Positions 1 through 8,057 are shown, counted from the stretch's first letter. The stretch is 19,305 nucleotides of DNA from Streptobacillus canis (GCF_009733925.1 NZ_WOEI01000029.1:1-19305); one strand, 5' to 3'. The notes: generated by a model from the sequence alone, not told the origin. Translations and numbers: made by a program.

Positions 1-76
1 AGTTTTACAGCTTTATCATAGATTGTTGGTTCGATTTCTCTAATTCTTCCTACTCTTCTTACTTTTTTTTATTCAT
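1..76 (-). pseudogene. 5' end of an unidentified gene, apparently frameshifted after the start
   Basis: On the minus strand an ATG at 76-74 is followed by AAT and a run of eight A, then TAA in frame. One base out of frame, a clean reading runs to the window edge and translates KVRRVGRIREIEPTIYDKAV. If the A run were nine long, the product would read MNKKK followed by that sequence. The basic leader resembles the short stretch that precedes the catalytic domain of large serine recombinases. That domain would lie outside the window, so this is a guess. It could be a pseudogene, a phase-variable A tract, or a sequencing miscount. No convincing ribosome binding site is visible. Confidence 0.35.
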
Positions 77-317
77 AATAAAAGGCTTATACTAAAAATT
101 ATATTTTTCAATTTACAGACTTATTTCAATACTCTCTTTTTAGGCCATTTTGTTATGCCTAAATTTAAGAGTAAATTATTAATTTTATTTCTAAATTTAG
201 ACTTGACTTTTAATAGTTAGTCTTATTTCTCTTTTCAACTTCCTCATTTTCATTAAATTTACTCTCTCTATAGTCAGTATCTAAAATAAAAATCAAATAT
301 AATTGTTATTACTTTTT
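77..317. other. AT-rich intergenic region
   Basis: I see no gene here. There is a 7-bp stem, TTTAGGC at 139-145 with GCCTAAA at 157-163, without a clear following T run. Only short open stretches occur on the minus strand, and none has a start and ribosome binding site. No convincing terminator for the HEAT gene that ends at 318 was found. Confidence 0.5.
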
Positions 318-923
318 TTATTTTAATTTCTCTAATTTTTTTATTGCAGATTTTGCTAATCTTCTGTTTAATATACTATTATGTTGTAAAAAAGGTTTTA
401 TTTTATCTATAACACTTACATCTTTAAACATTCCTAAAGCATATATTGCATGAGAATTTACATCTTCATCTTCTAATAATTCTATCAATATTTTTTTTAC
501 TCTTTCTTCTTTATATCTATACATATAATTCACTATCATCTGTCTATCTGTTCCATTTGTTTTATCTGTAATTATTTCTAAATATTCATCTATATATTCA
601 TTATTACCTATTACACCTATTGCATTCCCTACTGCCCACCTATCTGAATTTGGATATATTTTTAATTCTTTAAATAGCATTATCAATCTTGGAAGTGCTT
701 CTTTATATCCTTTTACTGTAAGGCATCTTGCAATCCATGATTTATCACTTGGATCAGAAAGTTTATCTATCCATTTTAATAAAACTGGTATTATTTTTTT
801 ATCTTTAGATCCTATTTTTAGTATATCATCTGTTGTATTAAAATTATAGCCATATTTGTTTACTTCTTCTATCAGTTCTTTTCTTTCTTTTTTGTATATT
901 AATTCCATTTCATTTTTTCCCAT
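318..923 (-). CDS. HEAT-repeat protein, probable immunity protein to the adjacent CdiA-type toxin
   Basis: A 201-residue cytoplasmic-looking protein with no signal peptide or membrane segment. From about residue 45 onward it consists of repeated pairs of amphipathic helices typical of HEAT repeats, for example KKIIPVLLKWIDKL, EALPRLIMLFKEL, RVKKILIELLEDED and DVSVIDKIKPFLQ. The start is set by a GGAG ribosome binding site inside the last codons of the upstream toxin gene. The ATG lies 2 nt after that gene's stop, so the two are almost certainly cotranscribed and translationally coupled. A small gene directly after a polymorphic toxin's C-terminal domain is normally its cognate immunity gene, and HEAT-type proteins are known among such immunity families. 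The immunity role is therefore inferred from position and fold type. The fold call is more certain than the function. Confidence 0.75.
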   Translation of the reverse strand: MGKNEMELIYKKERKELIEEVNKYGYNFNTTDDILKIGSKDKKIIPVLLKWIDKLSDPSDKSWIARCLTVKGYKEALPRLIMLFKELKIYPNSDRWAVGNAIGVIGNNEYIDEYLEIITDKTNGTDRQMIVNYMYRYKEERVKKILIELLEDEDVNSHAIYALGMFKDVSVIDKIKPFLQHNSILNRRLAKSAIKKLEKLK

Positions 924-925
924 TT

Positions 926-3900
926 TTATTCTCCAATATATTTAAATATTATATTCCCTTTTTCAATTTCTTTTAATAATTCTGAATTTAATTCATTTCC
1001 ATTTCTTATCTCTAATATAAATTTATATCCATTTTTTTTTGCCCACAAATTAAAATCTTTAATTTGATTTGTATATCTTAATTTTGAAACATCCTTTATC
1101 TCTCTTAATATTTTTTTGTCATTTAATAGTTCATCTGGAATTCTTGACTTGGCTGTTTTTGTTATAGATTCTATTTTAGTTTTCTTTATGTTAGGATTAA
1201 TTCCAGCATCTATTTCTGCTTGTTTCCCCTTTTTTTTATTTAATTTTAATTGTTTTTGTTTTTCTTTATCATCATTTGGTTTCTTAGGACTTCCATTAGT
1301 AGAAGAACTATTCCTATTTTCTAAATCCTCAATTGTAACTCCATCTTTTGAGTTTTTTATACTATTATTTATACGTTCTAGCTCTTCTATTACTACTTCA
1401 TCTTTAAAATCTTTACTAGTTCCAAATACTCTAGAAATATTGCCATTTTTAATTAAAAATCCATAATTAACATTCAAGTAAGGTGTGTTATTAGACATCT
1501 CTATTCTTGGATAGTTATTTAATATATTTCCTGAAAAATCATTTATATTAGTATTGCTTATTCCTGAAAATGATTCTCTAAATGTTATACCCCCTCCACC
1601 AAAAAGATCTGTCTTCGTATCTTTCATTTGTAATGTTGCTGAATGTTTTCTAATTTCTTTTTCTTCTCTGTCGCTTAATTCTATTTCTAACTTAGTTTTT
1701 CCACCTTCTAATTTAAACTTATTTTTCTCTATATTTGATGATTTATCATCATCTTCTTCATTAATATATGTCCATCTATTTGTTTCATAAGATGATAAAT
1801 TCTTGATATCTTCTAAATTCTCTAAATCAACTTTAGATATGTCTATAAATAAATTATTATCTTTATCTGTAGCTGCTACATATGGTCTATATTCTTTATA
1901 GTTTATACTATTAAATTTTTCACCTTTTAAATTTGCTATACTTTGAATGTATTTTTCTATTCTAGATTTTTTTGAAACTTCATCTATCTCATTTAATATT
2001 TCTTCTTTTTCTATTTTTAAATCTGTTTCAGTTTCTATATTTAGTCCATATATTTCTTTTTTTAATTCTTTATCAAATTTAAGTTTATTATTTACAGTAT
2101 TTTTAATAGCCTTTACATAAGCCCCAGGTGTCCCTAACACATTCTTAAAATCATCTATTACTTTATCTCTGTTTTCTTTATGTATTAATTCTAAATGAGC
2201 ATTATACTTCTTACCATCTACCTCTATTTCTGAACTTGTTATCTTTCCCTCTTTACTTAATCCTATTCCAAATCCATTTCCTTTATGTGAAATACTTCCT
2301 TTTCCACCTAAAACTTCTTTACCTGATAAATCTACTCCTAAACCTATCCCTGTATCATTTACCTTTACATTACCTTCTACCCCAGTAACTCCACTCATCC
2401 CTGCTGATATTGAAAATCCTAAGTCTAAACTTGATTTATCTTCTCTTTTTTCATCTTTTTTATCTTCTTTTATTACTTTTTCACTATTTATCTTTATATT
2501 TTCAACATTTAGCTTATTCTTACTATATGTCTTCTCATCTAGTGAATATCTCTTATTATTATACCTTGCTCCTACTGTCCCACTAACTGTTATAGGATTA
2601 AATGATAAATCTACTCCACCACCATCTGTTTTATCTGATACTGTCTTAGTGCTCTCTCCTTGTAATAAATGAGTTTCTTTTGAGTTTATTTCTAAATTTT
2701 CTCCATTTATTTCTTGATTAACTAAAGTTACTTTTTCTTTTGCATTTAACTTTATATCTCTTACATCTATTTTACCTTGTATACTTTCACTAGAATTAGA
2801 AACTAATCTTCTATTACTTCCTCCTGCACTTAATCCTACACTTACATCTACTAATTTATTTGGATTTATTGCCCCACTTATTACCTTATTTACCTTATGT
2901 ATATTTGAAGCTATATTTAAAGCATTATCTACTCTTCCATTAGTAAACATCTCTTTAGTATCTGCTGCTATATCAAGTAAACTTGATCCTACATTTGCTG
3001 ATAATCCTATATTAAAGTTTTTTGACTTTACATTTTCTGTTATACTATTTTTTACATCTTTTAATAATATATTTTCTGCATTAATTTCAAGTTTTTCTGC
3101 TAATATATCTGCACTACTTATTACATCTTTTCTTGCTTTAATATCTATTTCTTTTGATGATACATTTGATTTATATGATAATTTACTATCTTCATTGCTC
3201 TCATCTTGGTTTAATGAATATCCAAGTTTTGTATTTACTCCTCTTAAACCTACCTTTAAATCAAAATTTACTCTACTATCATTTAAATAATCTTCTCTAG
3301 ATATATTTACTTTTTCTTCTAATATTTCTACTTTATCTGCATCTATATTTATTTTTTCATTTGAAACTATATTAGATCCTTTTACTAATACATCACCTTT
3401 ACCTATTTTAACATTTTTACCTAATATATTACTAGAATTTACTTCTTCATATTTTTGCCTATTTTCTATCTTAGTCTTATTTTTAATAAATACATTTTCA
3501 TTTATTTCTTCTTTTGTACTTTCTGTTTTATTTGCTATAAGTTCTAAGTTATCACTATTAATTATTATATCTTCTTCTGCTAATATATTACTTCCTAATA
3601 TCACAGTATTATTTGAATCTATCTTAATATTTTTAGCTAGTATATTACTTGATATATTCTTTTGTAATTTTTGTTTCTCATTTACTAAAGATTTCCAATA
3701 TATTGTATCTTCTAAATATGTTATTTCATTACTTCTTTCATCTACTATAGATTTTACAAATATATTATCTGATTTAATATTTAAGTTACTTAAAGCTTCT
3801 AATTTTGCTCCTTCTACTAATATATTATTACTTGATAGATTAATATTATCAAATAGAAGTTTTTGTTCTTTTATATTTAAATTTTTAGCATTTATTGTGA

Positions 3901-5968
3901 TATTACTCTTACTTATTTTTTCTTCTTCTATTTCTTTGTTTCTTTTATCTTGTAATTTAAATTCATTTATTAAATATCTATTATTACTATTGTATTTAAT
4001 ATTATTTAAGAAATATGGATTATTTAAAAAGTTTGATAGTTTTACATATCTTGGATCATCTTCTAAATTGTATTCTATCTTCTTACCATTTATCTCTATT
4101 TCTTCTTTATTATTTATATATCTTTCATCTTCTTCTCTTAAGGTCTTTTTACTTTCATCTATGCTATATGATTTAAAGTTTACATTTTCTGCATCTATGT
4201 TAATATTTTTACCTTTAATATGAGATGGAAGTCCTTTAAGATTTACTTCTTTATCAAAACCTAAATCTCTTGTATATATTGCTTTATGATATATATCACA
4301 AGCTACAACTCCAAAACAAGTTCTATCTCCCTCATATATCATCTTTTCATAACCATCTTGAATAGTTAAAGTTTTATCACTAATACTAGATGCATTATTA
4401 TATGTATTAGTCTTTATATTATTATTAACATTTGCTATTATATGTCCATCTTTATTATTTACTACATCTTTTGTAGTAATATTAATATTATTACCACTAA
4501 GTACTGAAAAGCTAGTATTTGCATCTTTGTTTTCAATAAAACCTTTAAGTATGATATTAGTATCTCCACTTCTTGTATAGTCTTCTGTTTTATCTACATT
4601 TTCATACATAAATCTTTTATGTTCTTCTTTAACTTTAGATATATTATCTCTTGTTAAAATATTTGTATATTCATCTAAATTAAAGAATACTCCTGGTTTA
4701 CCTGCTCTATCTCTATTCTTAACTAATGTTTCATGGTATTTTAAAACTCTCCAATCAAATTCAGTAGGATCTATTACTACTACTTCATCATAGAAAGCTG
4801 ACAGGGCATTCTTTTTTGCTTCATCTGTACTAGATTGTTTTAATGCATTATATGAATCATATTGTTCTACTACTTTTTTTATCCATTTTGATTTAACTTC
4901 TTCTTCAGTAAGTTCTTTATTATCTAAAGTAAGCCATTTCTTAATAGGGCTACCATAAGAATTTACCTTACCTATATTATTAAGGTTTTTACTTTCTAAA
5001 CTTAAGATATTATCTGCATGTATTATTGCTCCATTTAGATTTGATATATTTTCTTTTGCTTTTAATGATATATTATCACTTATTAATATATTTCCATCAT
5101 TTAATATATTATTGGCTTCTATACTTATACTATTATTTGATATGATTTTATCTTTATTTGTAAAATCTTCTTCTACCTTTATATCTAAGTTATCTGTTCT
5201 TATACTTTCTATATTTGCTTGTCTCTTTGATTCTAAACTTAAATCCTTTGAAGTTATACTCTTAACTCCTATTCCTGATTTAGTTGCTACTATCTTTACT
5301 ACATCTCCATATACTGACCCTATTATATCTGCACTTATTTCTGTTCCTTCTTCTCCTGCATATGTTGTTACATTAAGCTTTTTTGCATATACATCAGAAC
5401 TAGAGGTAAATTTATTAGCTACTATCTCTAGGTTTTCTTTAGTGTTTAACTCCTTTAAACTTTTAATATCTCCTGTTGGTTTTGTATGTCCTATTACCTT
5501 TCCATCTTCAATTATTGGTCTAGAAGTCATTAAAGACATATTATGTATATTTAAAAAACTTGCACCATCTAGTGTAATTCCATTAGGATTTGAAAGTATT
5601 ACATCTAATTTATCTTTACTTAATGCCTCAAGTATTCCTTTTAGTTTACTCTCTTTTGTTCCTGTTACATCTAGAAGTGCAAGTTTTACTCTTGTTTCTT
5701 TTATATTATTATTTCCATTTATTAGTCCTGCTATATGACTCCTTGCTATATTTTTAGCATTATTAATTACTGCACCTTTTTCACTTACATTAAAGTCTTT
5801 AAATGTTGAATGACTTACACCTTTAGGACTTGGAGTCGATATATTTATTATATCTATACCATTATTACTCTTTTCTATATATACATTAGTATTACCATCT
5901 ACTGTTATATTTGCATATGAAAAAAGAGAGATTGATATCGCTATAATCATACCAAAAAACTTCTTCAT
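926..5968 (-). CDS. CdiA-type two-partner-secretion exoprotein with C-terminal Tox-REase-7-like nuclease domain
   Basis: A 1680-residue TpsA exoprotein. Residues 1-19 are a signal peptide (cleavage likely after SYA). Residues 20 to about 230 match the TPS/haemagglutinin-activity domain, with the hallmark NPNG at 127-130 and an NNAKN-type motif near 69-73. A long region of short strand-turn repeats rich in Asn, Ile and Lys follows, as in filamentous haemagglutinins. The only cysteines I found are C551 and C557. The last 100 residues (1581-1680) begin GKQAEIDAGINP and contain RIPDEL (1609-1614), an E-I-K at 1623-1625 and YTNQIKDF (from 1632). This pattern fits the restriction-endonuclease-fold toxin family Tox-REase-7, with the E-x-K as the likely catalytic pair. 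The family normally passes the outer membrane through a TpsB pore, and none is encoded in this window. A consensus promoter and an AAGGAAGG ribosome binding site precede the ATG. I infer a role in contact-dependent killing of neighbours; it could instead be mainly an adhesin. Confidence 0.85.
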   Translation of the reverse strand: MKKFFGMIIAISISLFSYANITVDGNTNVYIEKSNNGIDIINISTPSPKGVSHSTFKDFNVSEKGAVINNAKNIARSHIAGLINGNNNIKETRVKLALLDVTGTKESKLKGILEALSKDKLDVILSNPNGITLDGASFLNIHNMSLMTSRPIIEDGKVIGHTKPTGDIKSLKELNTKENLEIVANKFTSSSDVYAKKLNVTTYAGEEGTEISADIIGSVYGDVVKIVATKSGIGVKSITSKDLSLESKRQANIESIRTDNLDIKVEEDFTNKDKIISNNSISIEANNILNDGNILISDNISLKAKENISNLNGAIIHADNILSLESKNLNNIGKVNSYGSPIKKWLTLDNKELTEEEVKSKWIKKVVEQYDSYNALKQSSTDEAKKNALSAFYDEVVVIDPTEFDWRVLKYHETLVKNRDRAGKPGVFFNLDEYTNILTRDNISKVKEEHKRFMYENVDKTEDYTRSGDTNIILKGFIENKDANTSFSVLSGNNINITTKDVVNNKDGHIIANVNNNIKTNTYNNASSISDKTLTIQDGYEKMIYEGDRTCFGVVACDIYHKAIYTRDLGFDKEVNLKGLPSHIKGKNINIDAENVNFKSYSIDESKKTLREEDERYINNKEEIEINGKKIEYNLEDDPRYVKLSNFLNNPYFLNNIKYNSNNRYLINEFKLQDKRNKEIEEEKISKSNITINAKNLNIKEQKLLFDNINLSSNNILVEGAKLEALSNLNIKSDNIFVKSIVDERSNEITYLEDTIYWKSLVNEKQKLQKNISSNILAKNIKIDSNNTVILGSNILAEEDIIINSDNLELIANKTESTKEEINENVFIKNKTKIENRQKYEEVNSSNILGKNVKIGKGDVLVKGSNIVSNEKINIDADKVEILEEKVNISREDYLNDSRVNFDLKVGLRGVNTKLGYSLNQDESNEDSKLSYKSNVSSKEIDIKARKDVISSADILAEKLEINAENILLKDVKNSITENVKSKNFNIGLSANVGSSLLDIAADTKEMFTNGRVDNALNIASNIHKVNKVISGAINPNKLVDVSVGLSAGGSNRRLVSNSSESIQGKIDVRDIKLNAKEKVTLVNQEINGENLEINSKETHLLQGESTKTVSDKTDGGGVDLSFNPITVSGTVGARYNNKRYSLDEKTYSKNKLNVENIKINSEKVIKEDKKDEKREDKSSLDLGFSISAGMSGVTGVEGNVKVNDTGIGLGVDLSGKEVLGGKGSISHKGNGFGIGLSKEGKITSSEIEVDGKKYNAHLELIHKENRDKVIDDFKNVLGTPGAYVKAIKNTVNNKLKFDKELKKEIYGLNIETETDLKIEKEEILNEIDEVSKKSRIEKYIQSIANLKGEKFNSINYKEYRPYVAATDKDNNLFIDISKVDLENLEDIKNLSSYETNRWTYINEEDDDKSSNIEKNKFKLEGGKTKLEIELSDREEKEIRKHSATLQMKDTKTDLFGGGGITFRESFSGISNTNINDFSGNILNNYPRIEMSNNTPYLNVNYGFLIKNGNISRVFGTSKDFKDEVVIEELERINNSIKNSKDGVTIEDLENRNSSSTNGSPKKPNDDKEKQKQLKLNKKKGKQAEIDAGINPNIKKTKIESITKTAKSRIPDELLNDKKILREIKDVSKLRYTNQIKDFNLWAKKNGYKFILEIRNGNELNSELLKEIEKGNIIFKYIGE

Positions 5969-6004
5969 AACTATTACCTTCCTTTTTATTTGATTTGTTA
6001 ACTG

Positions 6005-6033
6005 ATGTTATCATGTTTTTTTATATTTGTCAA
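6005..6033 (-). promoter_or_regulatory. Promoter of the CdiA-type exoprotein gene
   Basis: On the minus strand TTGACA (6033-6028), a 17-nt spacer and TAACAT (6010-6005), with an upstream TG giving an extended -10. Transcription would start near 5998, followed by the ribosome binding site AAGGAAGG at 5984-5977 and the ATG at 5968. Confidence 0.75.
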
Positions 6034-6116
6034 CAAGAAGAAAAGGTTAGACATTTTAGGAAACATTTGAAAATAGATGGAAAATAGGGTATGTCTTTGT
6101 TTTGCTAGTTTAGAAA

Positions 6117-6159
6117 CCAAAAAAATCTGCAAACTAGCATTTTTACTAAGTTGCAGATT
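6117..6159 (-). terminator. Rho-independent terminator, copy A (chromosomal copy left behind by the island)
   Basis: On the minus strand the stem AATCTGCAA / TTGCAGATT (6159-6151 with 6132-6124) encloses a second short inner stem and is followed by seven T. It is closely similar to the tRNA-operon terminator at 8451-8493. Its inner stem differs but remains partly pairable. In this position it follows a stub of a tRNA 3' end, so it was probably the original tRNA-operon terminator before an element was inserted. Confidence 0.75.
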
Positions 6160-6191
6160 GTTTTATTATTTATCTATTTTTGTTTTAGCTC

Positions 6192-6200
6192 TGGTGCCCA
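6192..6200 (-). repeat. Candidate attachment-site core (distal att)
   Basis: TGGGCACCA on the minus strand, identical to the acceptor-CCA end of the intact tRNA-Phe at 8535-8527. The distance between the cores is 2335 bp. A duplicated tRNA 3' end is the classic mark of tyrosine-integrase insertion. The shared core is short, so the call depends on the larger repeat around it. Confidence 0.6.
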
Positions 6201-6244
6201 TACCTACACTATATATGTTTTTATTGGCTTTAAATAGTTTTTTG

Positions 6245-6416
6245 TTGCCAATATAAATTAATTTTTTTTAATATTTTTTACTACTATTTTTTACCATTTT
6301 TCATTTATGCAAACTTTTCTTGTATATGTATATTATTTTTTTTAGAACATACACTCAACATAAACTATATCTATTTTATTGACTTTGAATAAGTTTTGTT
6401 GCCAATTTGTTGCCAA
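6245..6416. repeat. TTGCCAA repeats, left arm of the island
   Basis: Three direct copies of TTGCCAA occur at 6245-6251, 6399-6405 and 6410-6416. The last two are 11 bp apart, one helical turn. A cluster with the same motif and spacing lies at the other end of the island. They look like integrase arm-type binding sites. The rest of 6201-6428 is AT-rich and shows no gene. Confidence 0.6.
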
Positions 6417-6428
6417 TAAAAATTATCA

Positions 6429-7034
6429 TTATTTTTTTATCTCTATTTTTTTTAAATTATCATTTTCTATTATGAGTGCTTCTGTATTAGAAATTGGATA
6501 TAAATTTAAATTTGAAAATTTTTCAATAATTTTAGTTGATGATTCAGTAAAGGGTGGACATAAATAGTGAGGGACTACAAATCCATCTATCAATCCTAAA
6601 CCAGAATAATCTTTTTGACTATATGAATTTGGAATATTATCCATTTCAGTTATATACGTAAGATCTTTTGCACAAATTATTGCACCTGCAGATTCACCAA
6701 CAAATAACTTTCCTAAATTTATATGTTTTTCTATAAGTTTATCTATTCCTGTTTTTCTAATTTGATCAATTAAAAAAAATGAATTCCCACCTGAAAAATA
6801 TATAATATCTACATTTTCAATTTTTTCTTTAACTTCTTCAAAAGTACTTTTTGATATATCTAATTCTATAATATTAGTTTTTAATTCTTCCCATAATTTC
6901 ATTGCTGAATCGACATAACCTCTATATTCTTCATGAATTGATGCTGTTGGTATAAAAAGAACTACTTTATTCTCTACTTCTTTTTTTAAAAAAATACCTG
7001 TTCTTTCAAAATGTGAATATAAAAATATATTCAT
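6429..7034 (-). CDS. Peptidase family S51 protein (dipeptidase E-like)
   Basis: A 201-residue soluble protein. The nucleophile motif GESAGA sits near residues 113-118, preceded by the oxyanion-type SGGNSFFL near 80-87 and followed by a candidate catalytic His in VVPHY. This set marks the S51 (PepE / cyanophycinase-like) serine peptidases, which cleave N-terminal aspartyl dipeptides or related bonds. Length is close to the usual 200-230 residues. The ATG at 7034 is preceded by AGAAGGAGA. It is the only gene between the two att-like repeats that reads through intact, and it lies 24 nt after the broken acetyltransferase gene. Whether it acts on Asp-X dipeptides specifically cannot be told from the sequence. 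Confidence 0.85.
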   Translation of the reverse strand: MNIFLYSHFERTGIFLKKEVENKVVLFIPTASIHEEYRGYVDSAMKLWEELKTNIIELDISKSTFEEVKEKIENVDIIYFSGGNSFFLIDQIRKTGIDKLIEKHINLGKLFVGESAGAIICAKDLTYITEMDNIPNSYSQKDYSGLGLIDGFVVPHYLCPPFTESSTKIIEKFSNLNLYPISNTEALIIENDNLKKIEIKK

Positions 7035-7058
7035 ACTATTTCTCCTTCTATAATAAAT

Positions 7059-7488
7059 TTATTTTATTTCTTTTTTTAAAAAATATTCTTTATAGCCAAT
7101 CGGACTATCTTCAAGGATTCCAAATATCTCAAATCCATTCTTTATATAAAAATCTACTCCCTGAAATTCAAAAGAATCAAGATGAACTATATGACATCCA
7201 TATTTTTTTAGCTTTTTTTAATATGTAATTTAACAATTTAGTTCCTATTTTTTTATTTCTATATTCTCTTTTTACCCATAATGTATCAATATAAAAAATT
7301 TTCCATAAAACAGAATATCCTATAATTCCAGCTATTATTTCATTATCTTTCTTAACTACATATGAAAATTTTTTATATGGTTCTTTTTGTTTTAATTTTA
7401 ATTTTTTTTTATTATGTTCTAATAGCATTTCACTTAAATATTCTTCTTCTAAATTTGAGGATTTCTCTATATTAAATTCAAACTTCAT
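7059..7488 (-). pseudogene. GNAT-family N-acetyltransferase, frameshifted
   Basis: The first frame (7488 to 7177) encodes the N-terminal part of a GNAT fold, including the acetyl-CoA-binding region KREYRNKKIGTKLLNYILKKAKK. It then goes out of frame at a run of seven A near 7203-7197. Removing one A restores a second frame reading YGCHIVHLDSFEFQGVDFYIKNGFEIFG to a stop at 7059. This is the expected C-terminal GNAT half, including the Y-x-K-x-GF motif. The restored product would be about 142 residues, a normal GNAT length. The start overlaps the upstream ORF's stop (ATGA) and has an AGGAGG about 14 nt ahead. Substrate unknown. A sequencing miscount in the A run would make it intact. Confidence 0.8.
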
Positions 7489-7783
7489 AATTTGCCCTTT
7501 TTCCTCCTATCATTTTTTCTAGAATACATTATATTTATTCTAGCTTTACCTATTTTATTATTTTTTAATCTTAAAGGAACTTGTAGAAATTTAATATGCA
7601 TCCCAACAAATGTGTCTCCAATATCAATTCCGATATCTCCCATTATTTTTTCTACAACAACTGGATTTTTAAATAATTTAAATACTTCTAAATCAAATCC
7701 TTCTGTTGGATTTTTGATTGATAATACATTTACTTTTTCTAATTTTTCATCTTTATTTAAATTTTCAGATACTTTTTATTCAT
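7485..7783 (-). pseudogene. Unrecognised small gene, frameshifted just after its start
   Basis: On the minus strand about 95 codons read openly from about 7775 to the TGA at 7485: KVSENLNKDEKLEKVNVLS and onward to RINIMYSRKNDRRKKGKL. The natural start, ATG at 7783-7781, is followed by AAT and five A and leads to a stop. With six A it would join the open frame as MNKKVSENLN. Coding character is good: mixed hydrophobic and charged residues, and a coupled ATGA overlap with the GNAT gene downstream. I do not recognise the family. The Lys/Arg-rich C-terminus and lack of membrane segments suggest a cytoplasmic, possibly nucleic-acid-associated protein. Confidence 0.55.
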
Positions 7784-7848
7784 AATAAACTGTATTTTAA
7801 ATTCCTTTCTTATATATTTTACCTTATAATTTAAAAATTTCAAAAAAA

Positions 7849-8057
7849 TTATTTTCCATAAATTTGATGAAATTTTCCTTTTATTTTTTCTTCCATTCTT
7901 GAAATAAAATTATTTTTATTTTCTAATCGTATATTTAATATTTTTATCTCTTGTTCTAATTCTTTTATCTTTTTATTTTGATTTTCAATTTCAAAATTTA
8001 ATAATTTTATTATAATATTTTGATGTTAATTTGAGTATCAATTATATAATTTTCCAT
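7849..8057 (-). pseudogene. Remnant of a small coiled-coil protein
   Basis: The ATG at 8057 starts MENYIIDTQIN, which soon hits a stop. One base out of frame, the reading continues as IIKLLNFEIENQNKKIKELE and onward through LEQEIKILNIRLENKNNF to a stop at 7849. The restored product would be about 69 residues, mostly one amphipathic helix with heptad-like Ile/Leu spacing. The frame break lies near 8026-8020 and is not in a long homopolymer, so real decay is more likely here than a base-calling slip. Function unknown. Confidence 0.45.

Larger units (their letters stand above)
6101..6200. repeat. Imperfect direct repeat, left copy: tRNA-Phe 3' end plus terminator
   Basis: Matches 8435-8535 in the same orientation, about 90% identical over the 60 bp around the terminator and looser beyond. 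It ends in the 9-bp core TGGTGCCCA at 6192-6200, which is the acceptor-CCA end of tRNA-Phe on the minus strand. Only those 9 bp of the tRNA are present here. Confidence 0.8.

Noticed and set aside
217..300. Short minus-strand open stretch (about 28 codons) downstream of the HEAT gene
   Set aside because: It has no ATG or ribosome binding site, and it is too short to separate from chance in such AT-rich sequence.
1116..1790. Open frames on the plus strand inside the exoprotein gene (also near 3897-4223 and 5112-5738)
   Set aside because: They run antisense to a strongly coding gene with signal peptide, ribosome binding site and promoter. Their products are Ser/Leu/Phe-rich as expected of the complement of AT-rich coding sequence.
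7492..7785. Plus-strand open frame of 97 codons
   Set aside because: It is the antisense of the frameshifted minus-strand gene, which has better amino acid composition and an ATGA coupling to the next gene.
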